DNA of 64,000 bases from Himantopus leucocephalus (GCA_003993805.1 RSEF01000004.1:15001412-15065411), one strand, 5' to 3'; counted from the stretch's first letter, positions 39,001 through 50,381 are shown. Made by a program: numbers and translations. The notes: a model not told the origin generated them from the letters alone.

Positions 39001-40947
39001 TCTGGGTTCCCTGGGGTTGCAGAGAGAGCAGTGTTGGGTTTCTGCGGTTTAGTCGATACGCAAGTCATTCCTTGAGTCTGCATTTTAGTATAGGTATGTC
39101 CCCAAGCAAACCTTTTACTCTGATCCTCTTCCATCAAGTTGAAAAAAAAAATAGCCAAAAGGATCATAAATAATGAGCTTTTGATTTATTGCTTTCATAG
39201 CTTGAGGCTATTAACTGAAAATATGCACCTTATGGACATCTAACACTGTTTGGCTTTCCTGTAATATGCGCCAGTCACAAAACAGAGTAGATTTCTTTTC
39301 AAGCTATCTGCAGTAGAAAAGCAGACTCACCAGTATTGGCTTCATAGTCTCCAATAAATCTCTTCGTGAGAAAGCGCACAACCAGGGCTGTAAAACAATG
39401 AAAAAAATATGGGGTTTTAATGTGAACCAAAATCAATCTTTGCAGAACACATGTAATATCTTACTGGAAGAGTTAGGACAATATGAAACCAAGTTAATCT
39501 TGGAATTGCTCACATATTATTCTGCAAATGCTTCTCCCAACACTCACAGAAAAAGATCTGGGGCCAGGCTGTGATACCTAACGCAGAGTTTTTAGCAACT
39601 TGTATTGGAAATTATCCCTTAGATAGAGTGTGGCTACTCAGTGCAGGATGCAGGGGTTGGTTTGTTGTGATTGCAGGTATAGCAATCTGACCTTTGGTTT
39701 GTAATAATTTAGAAAAAGAGCAACAAGCCAGTAAACTGAAATTAATCCCGATACCAAATTTAAGGCCTCTGTGTCATATAAGGTGAGGCGGATGGATGTA
39801 ATGGTTCTTCCCAGCCTTAAAAGTCCTCAGTCCACCTCATGAAACCCATTAGTGATATCTAATCACATCCAGCAAACAAACTGCATGTGCTCTGCACACA
39901 CGGGTCATGCTGCAGTGCCCTGGGCCTTCTTATTCACCTTAACTTGTGGTGCTTTCTTACACTGTTGGATTAGAATGTTTTCCTTTTTCTTGATCACTTT
40001 ATAACACTTAAAATCCCGTCATGGTAACGATAACTTATATTCCTGTAGTGCTTTCATCTCAGCTGATTCCTAATAATTTGCAAAACCACTTAGTTAACAG
40101 CTAAATAAAAAGTTTTATTCTCCAAACAACTCTATCATAGATTCCATTTAAAATAATTTTTCTCACAGTGGATACTGGTCACCTCTTTAGTACTCTTAAA
40201 TGAAATAGACTGTGCAGCTATCTTCAGCAAACCACTCAAAAATAATATGAAAATGTGGCTGCTTCAAATCCAAAACAACCAAACATTTTACAGAGTGCTG
40301 TGAAACAGATCTGACTTTAATAATTTCTGAAATCATGAACCATATATTCAAAAGCATTAATGCTCCCTTTACCCTCTTTCCTTCTCTCCTTTGGAGAATA
40401 ATACAGGAAGGCACATCTTGTATGCTGTTATTTGTCTGCAGAGCATAAAACATTTACAAGAGGAGAACAAAAACCACTAGTCCCATTTTTGGGGGGTGGA
40501 AGTTTAGACACGGTTCAGTAATTTGCACAAGAGCAGGTAGAATCATTTGTGAGTACGCAGCTCCCAACACAGTGCCCTCTCCTCTTAACGGCCACCTCAT
40601 GTTGGCTGCTCACGCAGACCTACAGCAAATCTGCCTCACAAATTATTCAGCACATTTTCAAAAGGGGGAAAAAAAAAAGGTAACTTAAAATGTTCAAGCT
40701 GCAAGAGTTAAGAGTTTTCACAGCTTTGGGTCTATCTGAGCTGCGTATGAGCTTGTAAGTACAGCTGCAAGAGAAAGCAGGGAACTACACCTGTGGACTT
40801 ACCTGTCTTGCCAACGCCACTGCCACCCAGTACCACGAGCTTGATGATTTTGTTGGGCACGCAGTCTAATACGGGATACTCTGGTATGGGGAGCAAGAGA
40901 AAGTTAGTAGAATACTGTGACATAGTATCCTGAGAGATGAGACGCAT
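32544..40947 (-). CDS. RASL11A-like: RASL11-family small GTPase (RASL11A-like), four coding exons, complete
   Basis: Joined exons are 40,947-40,803, 39,387-39,331, 37,037-36,955 and 33,011-32,544, totalling 753 nt and 250 residues plus stop. All three introns are GT-AG and keep frame. The product is a Ras-superfamily GTPase. The P-loop GGSGVGKT is at residues 41-48, switch I lies around FIGDYEANTG, G3 reads DTPF (88-91), G4 is NKGD (155-158) and G5 is SA (185-186). The tail carries RPKSPNMQDLKRR, a signature shared with RASL11A and RASL11B, and ends in TTL with no CaaX box, as in that family. Human RASL11A has 242 residues and RASL11B 248, so the length fits. The first ATG has G at -3 and gives MRLI, like RASL11B, while NFLLLPIPE resembles the RASL11A N-terminus. 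RASL11 proteins are poorly characterised; RASL11A has been linked to rRNA transcription. The paralog assignment is inference. Confidence 0.93.
36955..37037 (-). CDS. RASL11A-like: RASL11A-like exon 3 (G3 region)
   Basis: This 83-nt exon starts at acceptor TTCCACCAG|GTGC and ends at donor TTGGAG|GTAAAA. It encodes the glycine completed from exon 2, then ALYSRKFTIDGEQ, ISLQVQDTP and FVSLE. The G3 box is DTPF, so the glycine of the usual DxxG is replaced by phenylalanine. The reading is clean and the exon keeps frame, so this does not look like an isolated frameshift or stop artefact. Confidence 0.9.
39331..39387 (-). CDS. RASL11A-like: RASL11A-like exon 2 (switch I)
   Basis: This 57-nt exon runs from acceptor TTTTACAG|CCCTGG to donor ACTG|GTGAGT. 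It encodes ALVVRFLTKRFIGDYEANT, which joins directly to the P-loop. The stretch VRFLTKRFIGDYE is also found in RASL11A and RASL11B, so exon identity is secure. Confidence 0.92.
40803..40947 (-). CDS. RASL11A-like: RASL11A-like exon 1 (start codon, P-loop)
   Basis: This exon encodes residues 1-48 plus one base of codon 49. ATG is at 40,947-40,945 with G at -3. A second in-frame ATG at codon 9 has A at -3 and could be an alternative start. The P-loop GGSGVGKT ends the exon, and the donor is AGACAG|GTAAGT. The N-terminal 30 residues before the G domain are short and uncharged enough to resemble those of RASL11A. Confidence 0.92.
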
Positions 40948-41300
40948 GCCAGAAAGGAGAGCTGTTCAACTCCAGTAGGAGTTGGGGGAGAAAAGAAAGA
41001 ACACAGCTTCTCGGCGTCTGTTCTTGGCTGTATATCCTTGGATAGCGAAGCCTTCTCATTTCATTTAAGTAGCTTTCCTGAGGAATGTTAGAGCGACTGG
41101 CCTCCTCTTCCCGATGCCTCTGCTCAGACAGCAACTTTGGAAAGCAAAAGGGAACTTTTTGATCAGCCCCCGTGAAAACTGACTCCTCCATTCCCCAGCC
41201 AATCACAAGTGAAACCATGACATTCCTCCAGCCGGGCACCAGCGTGTGCCTCCATCAACCGCGCTCCCTCGCTCCCCGCTTTATCTCCCTGCTGCCTGTT
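40948..41300 (-). promoter_or_regulatory. 5' UTR and promoter region of RASL11A-like
   Basis: The 350 bp upstream of the start codon is richer in G+C than the surrounding DNA. It contains AGCCAATCAC on the plus strand (about 41,197-41,206), an inverted CCAAT/NF-Y type box for minus-strand transcription. A GATAAAG element embedded in GC-rich sequence lies near 41,276-41,286. No classical TATA box is placed unambiguously, so the transcription start is not fixed. A minus-strand upstream open frame crosses the main ATG (see findings). Confidence 0.45.
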
Positions 41301-43439
41301 TTATGTGCTCTCCCTTGGCTCTTTGCTAAAACGAGATTCTTCTGTTTTACAGTCATCACGGCAGTGTTTTCAGCGAGACACAGTCACCCCCGTGCTCTGC
41401 TCTAATTCCACTTTGAATAATCCCGTTCTGCCTGTCTAGTTTCTTTGCATTTTCAGCTGGCTCCGGCTCCATGCTCTGTTGTTCTCCCTGTCCTATTGTG
41501 TCCTGCAGTTGGGCCCCTCCAGAGTGCTGAAGCTGATGGGACACTCCTCTTCAGGAAAACAAACACATTTTTTCCCCCCCTCAGTTTTCAGGCAGCTGTG
41601 GGTTATTCCAAAATACTAGCTCACGTATGTATCCTCCAGGATACATTTGGTCTGCTGCTTTATACATGATTTTAGTCTTAATGGCCCTCTGGAATGTGGG
41701 TTAGCATTGGGGTTGGGACACTGCAGTTTCTCCAAACATGGAAAAGTGAATTTAGGGCTGGCGACAGACTTGGGAAGGCTGAGGAGGACTCGGTATCCTT
41801 CAGCGGGGTGAGCCAGACAGAGGCAATGAAGAAAGAATGACTTCTATAGGAAAAAACAGTGTAGTTTTAAGACAGCTGGCAGCCGCGAGGTCTGTTGGGA
41901 TGACAGCATGTAACTGTACACTAGCTACAATCAACTCTCAGTTATCAAGGATAATGGGGAGGGAAGAAAAAGGGAAGAGCAGTAGGGAGGGAATGACCCA
42001 GATAAAGCAAAACTGCAAATAATATAAAACAGATGTAAATTAAACTACAGAAAACATAGTTAGAGCATTCATCTTTGAAAAACTTCTCAAAAGAGGTCTG
42101 CAAGGGGCAGGAGCAGCTTTAGGCAGCAGCAGGAAGAGGTGAGCCTGCCTGGTGCAGGCAGCATATTTCTGGGATGTGTACTCTGGCATGCGGTGTGGGA
42201 GCCACGGATATTAACGGAAAGTGGCACCACAGCTAATCCACCCACAGATCATGGAGACCTGAGGATGCAGATTTTTCCAGTCTTTTGTACGCTCCTAGCA
42301 GGCAGAAGGTAGGCATGGCTCGTTACGTAGAGGCTGAGGCCACCAAAAAGGCTTTTTCTGCCGAGCTGCTTTCACGCCACTGCTTTCAATCACAGCATAC
42401 ACGAGCTCTCCCCAGCAGGTTTTAGAGACCAGGGGTACGGTTGAGAGCTAGCACAAGCGGATGGAAATCAGGCCAGGTCTCTAGATTACCACCCCTTCCC
42501 GAAGCATTGGGGCCCAGGTCGTCAAATGATCTCAATTTCCACGCCAGCATCACAAAGGATGTGCCGAGTGTGAACTGGCTTTAGAAAAATCCAGCTTTGG
42601 TGCACAGCAGTGCAGTGAAACAAGCACAAGATTCCGAAGATTTATGGATGTGTCAGTTTTCTAAGGCTCTGTTTCCCCTCTAAAATCTCCTTCTGAAGCG
42701 GTATTTCTGCAGAGTTGCTGTCTAAGCACCAAGTGTTATTACTTTCACCATCATGACAGTCAGCTGATGAAGAGGTGGAACAAAATGTCTGGAGGGCTAC
42801 CCAGCTCATGGTACTGGGAGGGAGCCACCACATCATGTGTCTTTTGGGACATGGCTCCTATGTGAATGGTTTTCAAATCTTCCAGTGTAAATTTGCTTCC
42901 AGATTTTTGCAAACACCCAAACGCTGAAAAATCTTTTCCAGGAAATTTCATTACCAGGGCGCTTTAATCTCACACAAGTTTTGTAAGAAGAGGGAAAACG
43001 AGAGGAGGTATAGGAAAATGCTCAAAATCTTGTGGTCAATTAACAGGGCACTTTGAAATGTGTTATTGAGCTGGACACGTTATAAATTTTGGGATTAGCT
43101 AGCAGCAGTACGTAACTGTCTGTCTCTCTAAGTGTAGGATGTTGGAACCTTTGTTACCATTTGCTATTAAAAGCATATGTTAGTAATATAAAAGTATTCA
43201 TCAGAATAGTCCTCCTATAAAACCAAACAGTAATGTATCTATCAGCTTCCAGGTGGCCAGAAGAGTTTCAGCCCAGGGAAAAAAGCCAGATAAGTTACGA
43301 AAGATCATGGAGAATATTGTATACGAGCAAAGGCATTCCTATGAGAATACAGATCTGCTGTCTTGCTCCAAAAGAGAGGCAACACAATCAATAGAAACAA
43401 AAGTTAAAGTCCTTTTGGGTAACCAAACATTGTGCCAGT
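41301..43439. other. Upstream flank of RASL11A-like, no gene seen
   Basis: Unique-looking sequence upstream of the GTPase promoter. No coding exon, RNA gene or clear repeat was recognised on either strand. Confidence 0.5.
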
Positions 43440-43940
43440 GCTGAGGAATTCCAGAAGGACCTTGCAAAAGTGAGTGAGCGCACATAAAGTCAACGGGTGA
43501 CCTTTAATCTAGAAAAATGTAAGGTAATGCATCTAGAGAAAAAGAATATAAACTATGCTTCAATGATGCTGAACTTGGGTGTGGCACTCACAAATTAGGA
43601 AAGAGATCTTGGCGTCATCACTGGCAGTTCACACTCATCAGCTCAGTGTGCAAGAGCAGCCAAAGAAGTGAACAAAATGTTGGGTATCCTCAGGAGCGGA
43701 ACGGAGAAGGAGACATATGGTAGCCTTTTGCTGCTTACATAAACCCTCGGAGCATGCCCATCGCTGGTACGGCATGCAGTTCTCTGCATCTCAGAGACAT
43801 AGCGGGGTCTGCGACGGCACAGAGCTGGGCACCAAAACCGACCATGGGCGTAGAGCAGCTGCTGTATGAGGAGAGACTGGAAAAGCTGTTTACCATCTGC
43901 TTGCACGGATGCTGGTGCTGACACGAGAGAGGAGATGCGT
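43440..43940 (+). mobile_element. Ancient CR1/L3-like LINE fragment (ORF2 C-terminal region)
   Basis: Plus-strand translation, across frame breaks, gives EFQKDLAK, then LEKCKVMHLEKKN, then ERDLGVITGSSHSSAQCARA and AAKEVNKMLGILRSGTEKET, then YEERLEKL-like sequence. This order is the post-reverse-transcriptase part of CR1/L3 ORF2. Stops and frameshifts show it is long dead. An antisense open frame of about 140 codons across it is a shadow. Confidence 0.8.
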
Positions 43941-46798
43941 GGGGGCAGGAATGAAAGACCAGCGGTGGAGGAAATGTTGAACTGCTGCTTTTGGCAGCTG
44001 TGATGGCTTCTGGTTGCTGAAAACAAATGTGAAAGCAGTTTTAGACTGCATCTTGGAAGCAGACCCATCGATTCCTAGTTCCTTTGCTAATATGGTTCAA
44101 TCTAAATTTCTTATGCACTAGCCCCGGCTTCTTGCACTTCTAACCAAAGCTTGTTTCTGCTGTGTGCAGAAATCTCCATCCAGAGAGAATGGGTTCTCGT
44201 AATAATGAAAAAGCAGCATATTCTCCAAAAGTTTTAAATCTATTCTCAAGCTCCTATCCTCTCCTCCTCTCCGCCCCCACCCCAACTTTTAGGCTCTAAT
44301 TCTGAAAGAATTTGAGTAAGGTATAGAATAAAAGCCAGAGGTTTTCATATCTGATCCTTATCTGATTTTCTAGATTGTCAGAATAGTCTTTTCACTGAGT
44401 GAAACCATGCAGAAGGATTCACACTATTTGAGATTGTATAACCCTTGGCACGTAGAATAAGAATTGTTTTTAAAAGAGATTGTCATTGTTTGTGCACAAT
44501 GGACTTATATTTAGCTAAGAAAACCACGTTTTAAATTCAAATTCTCTTGGAAAAACAATAGCTTAAATTAGAGGGAGAATGTTTGCAAAACTCAGAGCAA
44601 CTTTGAAAACATTTGCACGATTCTGGAGATTTCACTAACTGCTCCTTGGGTTGCTCCACGCAAAGATATGTGCCTTTGCATGCTGCACAGAGATTATGTT
44701 GTTTCCACACCAAATTTTTTACAGATTTATTTATTGGTCTCTGTCGCTTTTGGCTATGGTTTTTATAAGATTTTCTATTTTTATTGTTGTTGGCACTCCT
44801 ACACATCTTCAGAGATTAAGCATCCTAAAAATAAAAATATTTGCCATTACCATAGTGCTTTTCATATGAGGATGTCAAATTGGTTTTAAAACTGGATATA
44901 ATTATTCCTCATACGTTTTACAAAAGGAGTAACAGATGAGCGGAGCCAGAGTGATCTTGCTAAGATCCCAGGACACTGGGGACATGGCGATCGTTGTCAC
45001 TCTTTCCCCTCCTGCCTAGCACTGGCAAAAATGATCTTTCGTCTAAAAGTCTATTTGTAACAGTTACGTTTGCCTCCAGTATATCTCAGACGTTTTGGTA
45101 CAGCATACGGCAACATGGCTGGAGAAGTACGGCTCATTTCTGAGCAGAAATGCTAAATGTGGTGCTGGGGAAATGCCGGTTGCTTTGGCAGATGCTGTGA
45201 TAAAACTCGTAGCTGGCAGCTCGCGTACACGTCCCCCGCTCCTGAACGCATTCCAAACAACAACAGATCGATCTTTGCAGCTTTGTCTGACCGTCTTTGT
45301 TCTTTGTTGCAAACTTGCGGCCCAACGGCCAGTTCTCACACTGCACTAAACAAAAGTACTGATTTAACCACCCTTTTGCTCCCAGTAACTAAATACCTTC
45401 ATAGTTGGGAAAGGCAAATAAAAAGCATCTTTGCAGGAGGTAAGAAAGGAGCAGGGAGGAATGCGACGTGTGCAAGGAACCAGCCTTTCTCTGCGGGCTT
45501 GGGATTTCACCTTGTGCGGAGCCTGATCATGGGTAAAACGCGTTAAAAATGTGTCCGGGTGGTTCAGCAGTAACCTCAGAAGATGTTGTTTGGGGACAAG
45601 ACAGCCATTTTAGCACCATATTTGTACCCAGCACAAAGTTGTTCTGATCCTGAGGCCAAAGGGGAAGGAAGTGTCCTCAGATACTATTGTGACAGCTGTG
45701 ATAAATCATATTTCGTTCTATTTTGAGATTTAAAGGAAGCAATCATTTAAATATATAGTTCAATCCTGTTAAACACTGTACAGATTGCACTATTTCTGTA
45801 TTTCCTGTCCCTAATTTTGTTGCATTGCCGTTCATGGAAACCCTGTAAGAAGCACGTGTCCTTTTTCACTTTTAGCATATTTTGTAAGGAATTTTTTTTT
45901 TTTTAGGTTGCGGCATACTCTCCCTCGGGAGCCTGTAGTAGATGACGTGGAAAGTACAATGTGTATAAGAGAACATCGCTGCGGGCGAGCAACTCAAATA
46001 GAATGGAAACATCTTGGCCTCATAAAAAAAGTTTGTGCTTTGGAAACTGAACCGTCCTCCCTTCCCCGCAGAAATTCCCACAGGATCAGGGCTGGAGTAA
46101 GGGGCGGTGTGTGGAAACAGTCCCATCACCGCTGACGGTGTGCTTTGTGCACAGCGTGGACAGAGGCCTTCCAGCCACCTTCATCAGCGCTTTTCAACAG
46201 CGCTCGATTTACGGTTAATCTGAAATATAAGCCAGGCTCCTTCCAGGTTTGACCCAATTCCGTAGCTCCTTATCAGCCAGACGACAAACATTTCTACCCC
46301 CCCCCCCCGGCTTCATGATGTTTTCCTCTGACACGTATTTGCTTTTGGTATGCACCGCGGGAAGTGCTATATGGCAACTCGGCAACATTTTTGACTCCTT
46401 TTCCTCCTGGGTTCACAATAGCCACTGTTGTCATTCGTAGCACTGTGCTCTGAAAGAGCCCTTTTTGTGATTTTGCTGAAATGGGGACACGTTGTGCAGA
46501 ACGGCAGAGGATTACTCAGTGCAAAACCACTGTCCGACTCCACCATCGCACTGGGCATCGTCGTAAAAATCCATTTGTGGGTGCTCACAGCCCCTGAAAA
46601 GTCTTGGGAAAAGCAGAGTTTCATCATGCATTTCGAGGCGTTTTGGTGCTCCGGGGTGGCCGTGATTTCCCTCACTGGGGGTTTGGTGACGTCCCCCAGC
46701 TCCATCCCTGTGGCCATGGTGCCTTCCTCTAGTTTCACTAGTGACATGTGCAGCATCGCCCATCCCACCGGGGCCTCCAGCCACCTCCCTGGGCTGAG
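43941..46798. other. Gene-free stretch before the minisatellite
   Basis: Contains a possible MIR relic near 44.9 kb, a 12-C run at 46,297-46,308, and overlapping open frames of up to about 145 codons on both strands at 46.4-46.9 kb. These frames run into the minisatellite and have no recognisable domain. Confidence 0.45.
44850..45000 (-). mobile_element. Possible MIR-like SINE relic
   Basis: AATTATTCCTCATACGTTTT followed by ACAAAAGGAGTAACAGATGAG and GTGATCTTGCTAAGATCCCA has the layout of the inverted MIR core (Pol III SINE relic). The match is weaker than for the other two copies. Confidence 0.4.
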
Positions 46799-47069
46799 GG
46801 ACATGGAAGCACATCTCGCCTGGGCGAAGGGACATCACAGCACATCTTGCCTGGGCTGAGGGACATCACAGTATGTCTCGCCTGGGCCAAGGGACATCGC
46901 AGCACGTCTCACCTGGGTGGAAGGACATCGCAGCACATCTCGCCTGGGTGGAAGGACATGGCAGCACGTCTCACCTAGGCTGAGGGACATAGTAGCACGT
47001 CTTGCCTGGGCTGAGGGACATCAAAGCACGTCTCGCCTGGGCTGAGGGACATTGTAGCATGTCTAACTG
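46799..47069. repeat. 31-bp-period minisatellite, about 8.7 copies, cut by gap
   Basis: Units begin with GGACAT at 46,799, 46,830, 46,861, 46,892, 46,923, 46,954, 46,985, 47,016 and 47,047, exactly 31 bp apart. Each unit carries a GCACGTCTCGCCTGGG-like core with scattered substitutions, often C/T at CpG positions. The array is G+C-rich and stops at the N gap inside the ninth copy, so its real length is unknown. Confidence 0.95.
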
Positions 47070-47079
47070 NNNNNNNNNN
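47070..47079. other. Assembly gap (10 N)
   Basis: Ten Ns break the sequence directly after a minisatellite copy. A fixed small N count is typical of a scaffold join of unknown true length. The sequence to the right shows no minisatellite copies. Confidence 0.98.
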
Positions 47080-50000
47080 GGAGAATATGGCCACTACTGT
47101 TCACCAAAATTTGGTGTGATTACTGTAGCAGAACGATTTCAAGTTAATAACCAGCTTGATGACTGAAACAGAAAATTAACAGTTTAATTCACACAGCTAA
47201 AAAGGTTACAGCATTATAGTTACATTAACATTTGTTTATAACATACGCAAACAACACAGAACAACAGTTCAAATTTATTGACACGAGGAAAACAAATATG
47301 CAAGCTGAACAAACATGCTAATTAGGACAGAACCTAACTCATATGCTTGTTAGTGACCTAAGAAAACAAATAAGCATCATGCTAACTAAATTTGCATACA
47401 AGACAAAATAGGCAAGAGAACTACTAAAAGTCTGATTAAATAATATTGTTTTCAGATGAGGTATCTAACCTAGTTGCCTATAATAATCCCAGAAAATTAA
47501 GAGACAGAAGAAACTAGACATTAGCCATATTTAAAAAAATGGAAGGTCGTGGTGCATCAATAGTCAAAAAAGTTTACAAAGTAATTAATTAATGAGATTT
47601 CAAGACTGCATTCATGGAGAAATCATGTCAAAAAGCATGAAGTCAACTGGTTACATATGTTCTACTTTGATGCTACCCACACAGAGAGAAATCATTAGAA
47701 CCAAACTAAATGGAAGAGTTAAAGGAGTTAAAGAATTAAAATTCCATCCAAATAGCTTTATAAATTACTGACAGTAAAATGCAAGATATTTTGCAGCAGT
47801 CAAAATGATATGGTAAAAAACTCATTTTATGGCATGCTTTAGGTTTCAAAAATGTCCTTCTAAATAGTATTTCAACGCTCTTTGCCTGCTACCACCTCTA
47901 CATAAAATAACGTGGAAAAAATTTTACTCCTGAAATCAGTATCTTGCATGTTAACATTTTAGATGTTTTACTGCATACCAAGTACTTTACAAAAAGACCA
48001 TGTGATGCGTTTTGTTTCAGCAGTTCTGACTTTTTTTCATATTAGAACAAAATCCTTCCAACTTTGAGCAATTCAGGGCCTTGGGAAACTTCTGAATATC
48101 TCAATTATTGATCTATCCTTCTCTGTAGTAGAGACAGTTTTCCACAAATAAACAGTATCGCATAGCAGTGTCATGCTTTTAAACTGCAATCAGTTTGCGT
48201 TTAGAAGTACAAAGTAGCCAGATCTTTCCTATTGTGACCTTAACTTTGCTAGAAATTCTTCTGAAAAAGAAGAGGGCTCTAACCATTTGTCTTTGATAGA
48301 ACCCCAAAAACCAAGTTGGCAAGACAGTTCTCAACAGGATTATTTCCAAACCTGGAGTGACATGCACAGATCAAATACACAAATATTGTATAAAGTCTAA
48401 CGTGACCTAAAACACAAAGGAAAAACAGGTACAAACACATAGGTTTTAAAATGTTTTGGTCGTGGTTTCTGTAGTATAAATAAGTATTTTTAAAAGATGC
48501 CAAAACATAGGGGCTTTTTGCTTAAAACTGATTGTATTTAGAGTCAACATTACCTAACTTCCCAAGAACTTGCAAAATTTTACACTTTCAATGTAAAAAT
48601 AAAGTTTGAAGGCTTATTTTATGAGAGAAGCTTTTCAAAAAGAAAACTGAGATTAAATTCTAGAATGAAAACATTGTTCCATCCCTCTTGCACTTCAGTT
48701 CAACATTACACATCATCTATTTCAGCAGGCTGTCAGAAGCAGCGGTCAGACCCTTCTCCCATATACTCTGCGGTGGCTTTAGCAATAGTTTGACCACAGG
48801 CAATCTGGTTCAGCTCACTGATCCAAACTGAAAATAACTATTAAAAAAAATGTTAAAGCCTCCATTGTCCATACGTTCAGTACCTGAGTCTATTTGCAGT
48901 GCAAGCACACATTTACTAGTATTGACACTGAAGTCATGAAACTGCCCTCTTTAAAGTGCTCCAATTAACTTCAGATCATGAAAGAACTAGAAATAACTTA
49001 GGAAAAAGCTCTGCAGAACAACAGCATGAAAACAATCACCTTAAAGAAACTGGTTGCAAGGAATAAAGCACAACAGTATTAGTCATATTTTGTCCTTGAA
49101 AACAGAGAATGGATGTGGTTATAATAATTCTGGTTATTTTTAGAATGCTATTTTTCCTCTTCACACTATTCATCACCCTGCTATTTATGGTACAATTGGA
49201 GATGCCTTCCATTTTTCTCATTATGGTGCAAACCTCAGCAGCTTTGGAATGGCCATTAACACCATACTTAAGGAATAGAACTCAATGCGTTTAGATAGTT
49301 TGGTGTCTGAGAACACAAACTGCTAGAAACCCACACAGCAGTCAATTACATGAGTTTGTAACGAGCTGCAACATATAACACTTTAGTAGCTGTTAACCTT
49401 ATTTGGTGTGTCAAAAGATAGATCATCTTTCAGTTTTCAACAAAACATACCTAGACAACCAAACAGAAGTATACTTCTGTTTCTAGTGAGTTCTGCCAAA
49501 ATTGTATTTATATATCATAAATATGCCACAGAACCACTGTTTCTATTAACTAACTTCCTATATTCATTGGTAAAAGATGTCACAGGCACAACTGCCTCTC
49601 TCCTCCAGAAGCACTGGCAAGATCAACATCAATGCTCCATTCTCCCCACAGTTAATTTAGGCAGACAATTCTTACTGCCCAACAGATCCCAGTCAAGTCA
49701 GATCAAAACAAGCTGAGAGAGACAAAAAATAAACCTTTTTAGAAGGATTCACTGTTATACAGGGCTGTCAAAAAAATAAAAAAAGGAATATTACTACATG
49801 TAAGAAAATTATCAACCCAGTTAATGTCATTCATCTCCTGGCTATGTCCTCACATAGAAGAACTTCCACTAATCCCACGAGTAATATGTTTTTCAAAAAA
49901 GTAACACATTTTCATTTTAAAACCTCAAGGCTCCCATACACTGCAGCATCAGCATAAAATCAAATCTCTCTTCTCCAGAAGAGCATATGAACAATGTTCA

Positions 50001-50300
50001 CCCTTTATTAATGTCTTTTCCAGCTAAATATTGAAATCCTATAATTAGAAACGTACCTGAGTAGGAAGGTTTCTCTCAAAGACTTTATAACAAACATACT
50101 TGTTTTTCTGTGTTTAAGATGACATTTATATCGTGGTTAATAGCAAGGCATAGCACCATATTGCAGGATGTGGTATCTATGTGGAGTCCCACTTAAAGTT
50201 GTAAGTGCTCATAGATAAAGTTCTAACAGAAAATACCGTTAAATTCAAAATTAGGATTTGAATTAAAAAACAACACTTCAACCACAGAAAATTTACTTAC
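47080..50300. other. AT-rich segment left of the USP12 exon, no confirmed gene
   Basis: This segment should hold USP12 intron 2 if the assembly is right. The next USP12 exon (Cys box) was not found here. One exon-like stretch on the minus strand at 48,733-48,827 is discussed in the findings. Otherwise only AT-rich, unremarkable sequence is visible. Confidence 0.4.
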
Positions 50301-50381
50301 ATTGACCAAGCCAAAGTAATGCTCATTCACAGGGAACTGTTCGGGGCCAATCTCTTTCTCCAAAGCAGAGGCATTGGCGCC
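50301..50381 (-). CDS. USP12: USP12 coding exon 2 (partial gene)
   Basis: This 81-nt exon is bounded by acceptor TTTTTTATAG|GGCGCC and a consensus donor GGTCAAT|GTAAGT. It encodes 27 residues, [16 protein letters not shown] then [11 protein letters not shown], which match USP12 just before the catalytic Cys box. The paralog USP46 differs here (GTNASALEKDIGPEQFP then INEHYFG), so USP12 is favoured. USP12 is a ubiquitin-specific protease activated by WDR48/UAF1 and WDR20; it acts on histone H2A/H2B and on receptors such as Notch. Only this exon was found. The start-codon exon should lie beyond 64,000, and the exons after it, including the Cys box, were not seen anywhere to the left. Both boundaries are phase 0 and no lesion is visible, so this is probably part of a working gene. 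Confidence 0.93.

Noticed and set aside
40904..41239. 111-codon minus-strand frame taken as a gene
   Set aside because: Its first codon is GTG, not ATG, and it lies over the GTPase 5' UTR and start. Kept only as a possible upstream open frame from internal ATGs.
43643..44068. 141-codon minus-strand open frame
   Set aside because: It is antisense to a dead CR1/L3-like LINE fragment on the plus strand.
46367..46859. Overlapping ~140-codon open frames on both strands
   Set aside because: They run into the G+C-rich minisatellite, where stops are rare. No domain is visible.
41300..50300. Search for RPL21 and USP12 exons 3 onward
   Set aside because: Neither the RPL21 N-terminus nor the USP12 Cys-box peptide was recognised in this interval on either strand.
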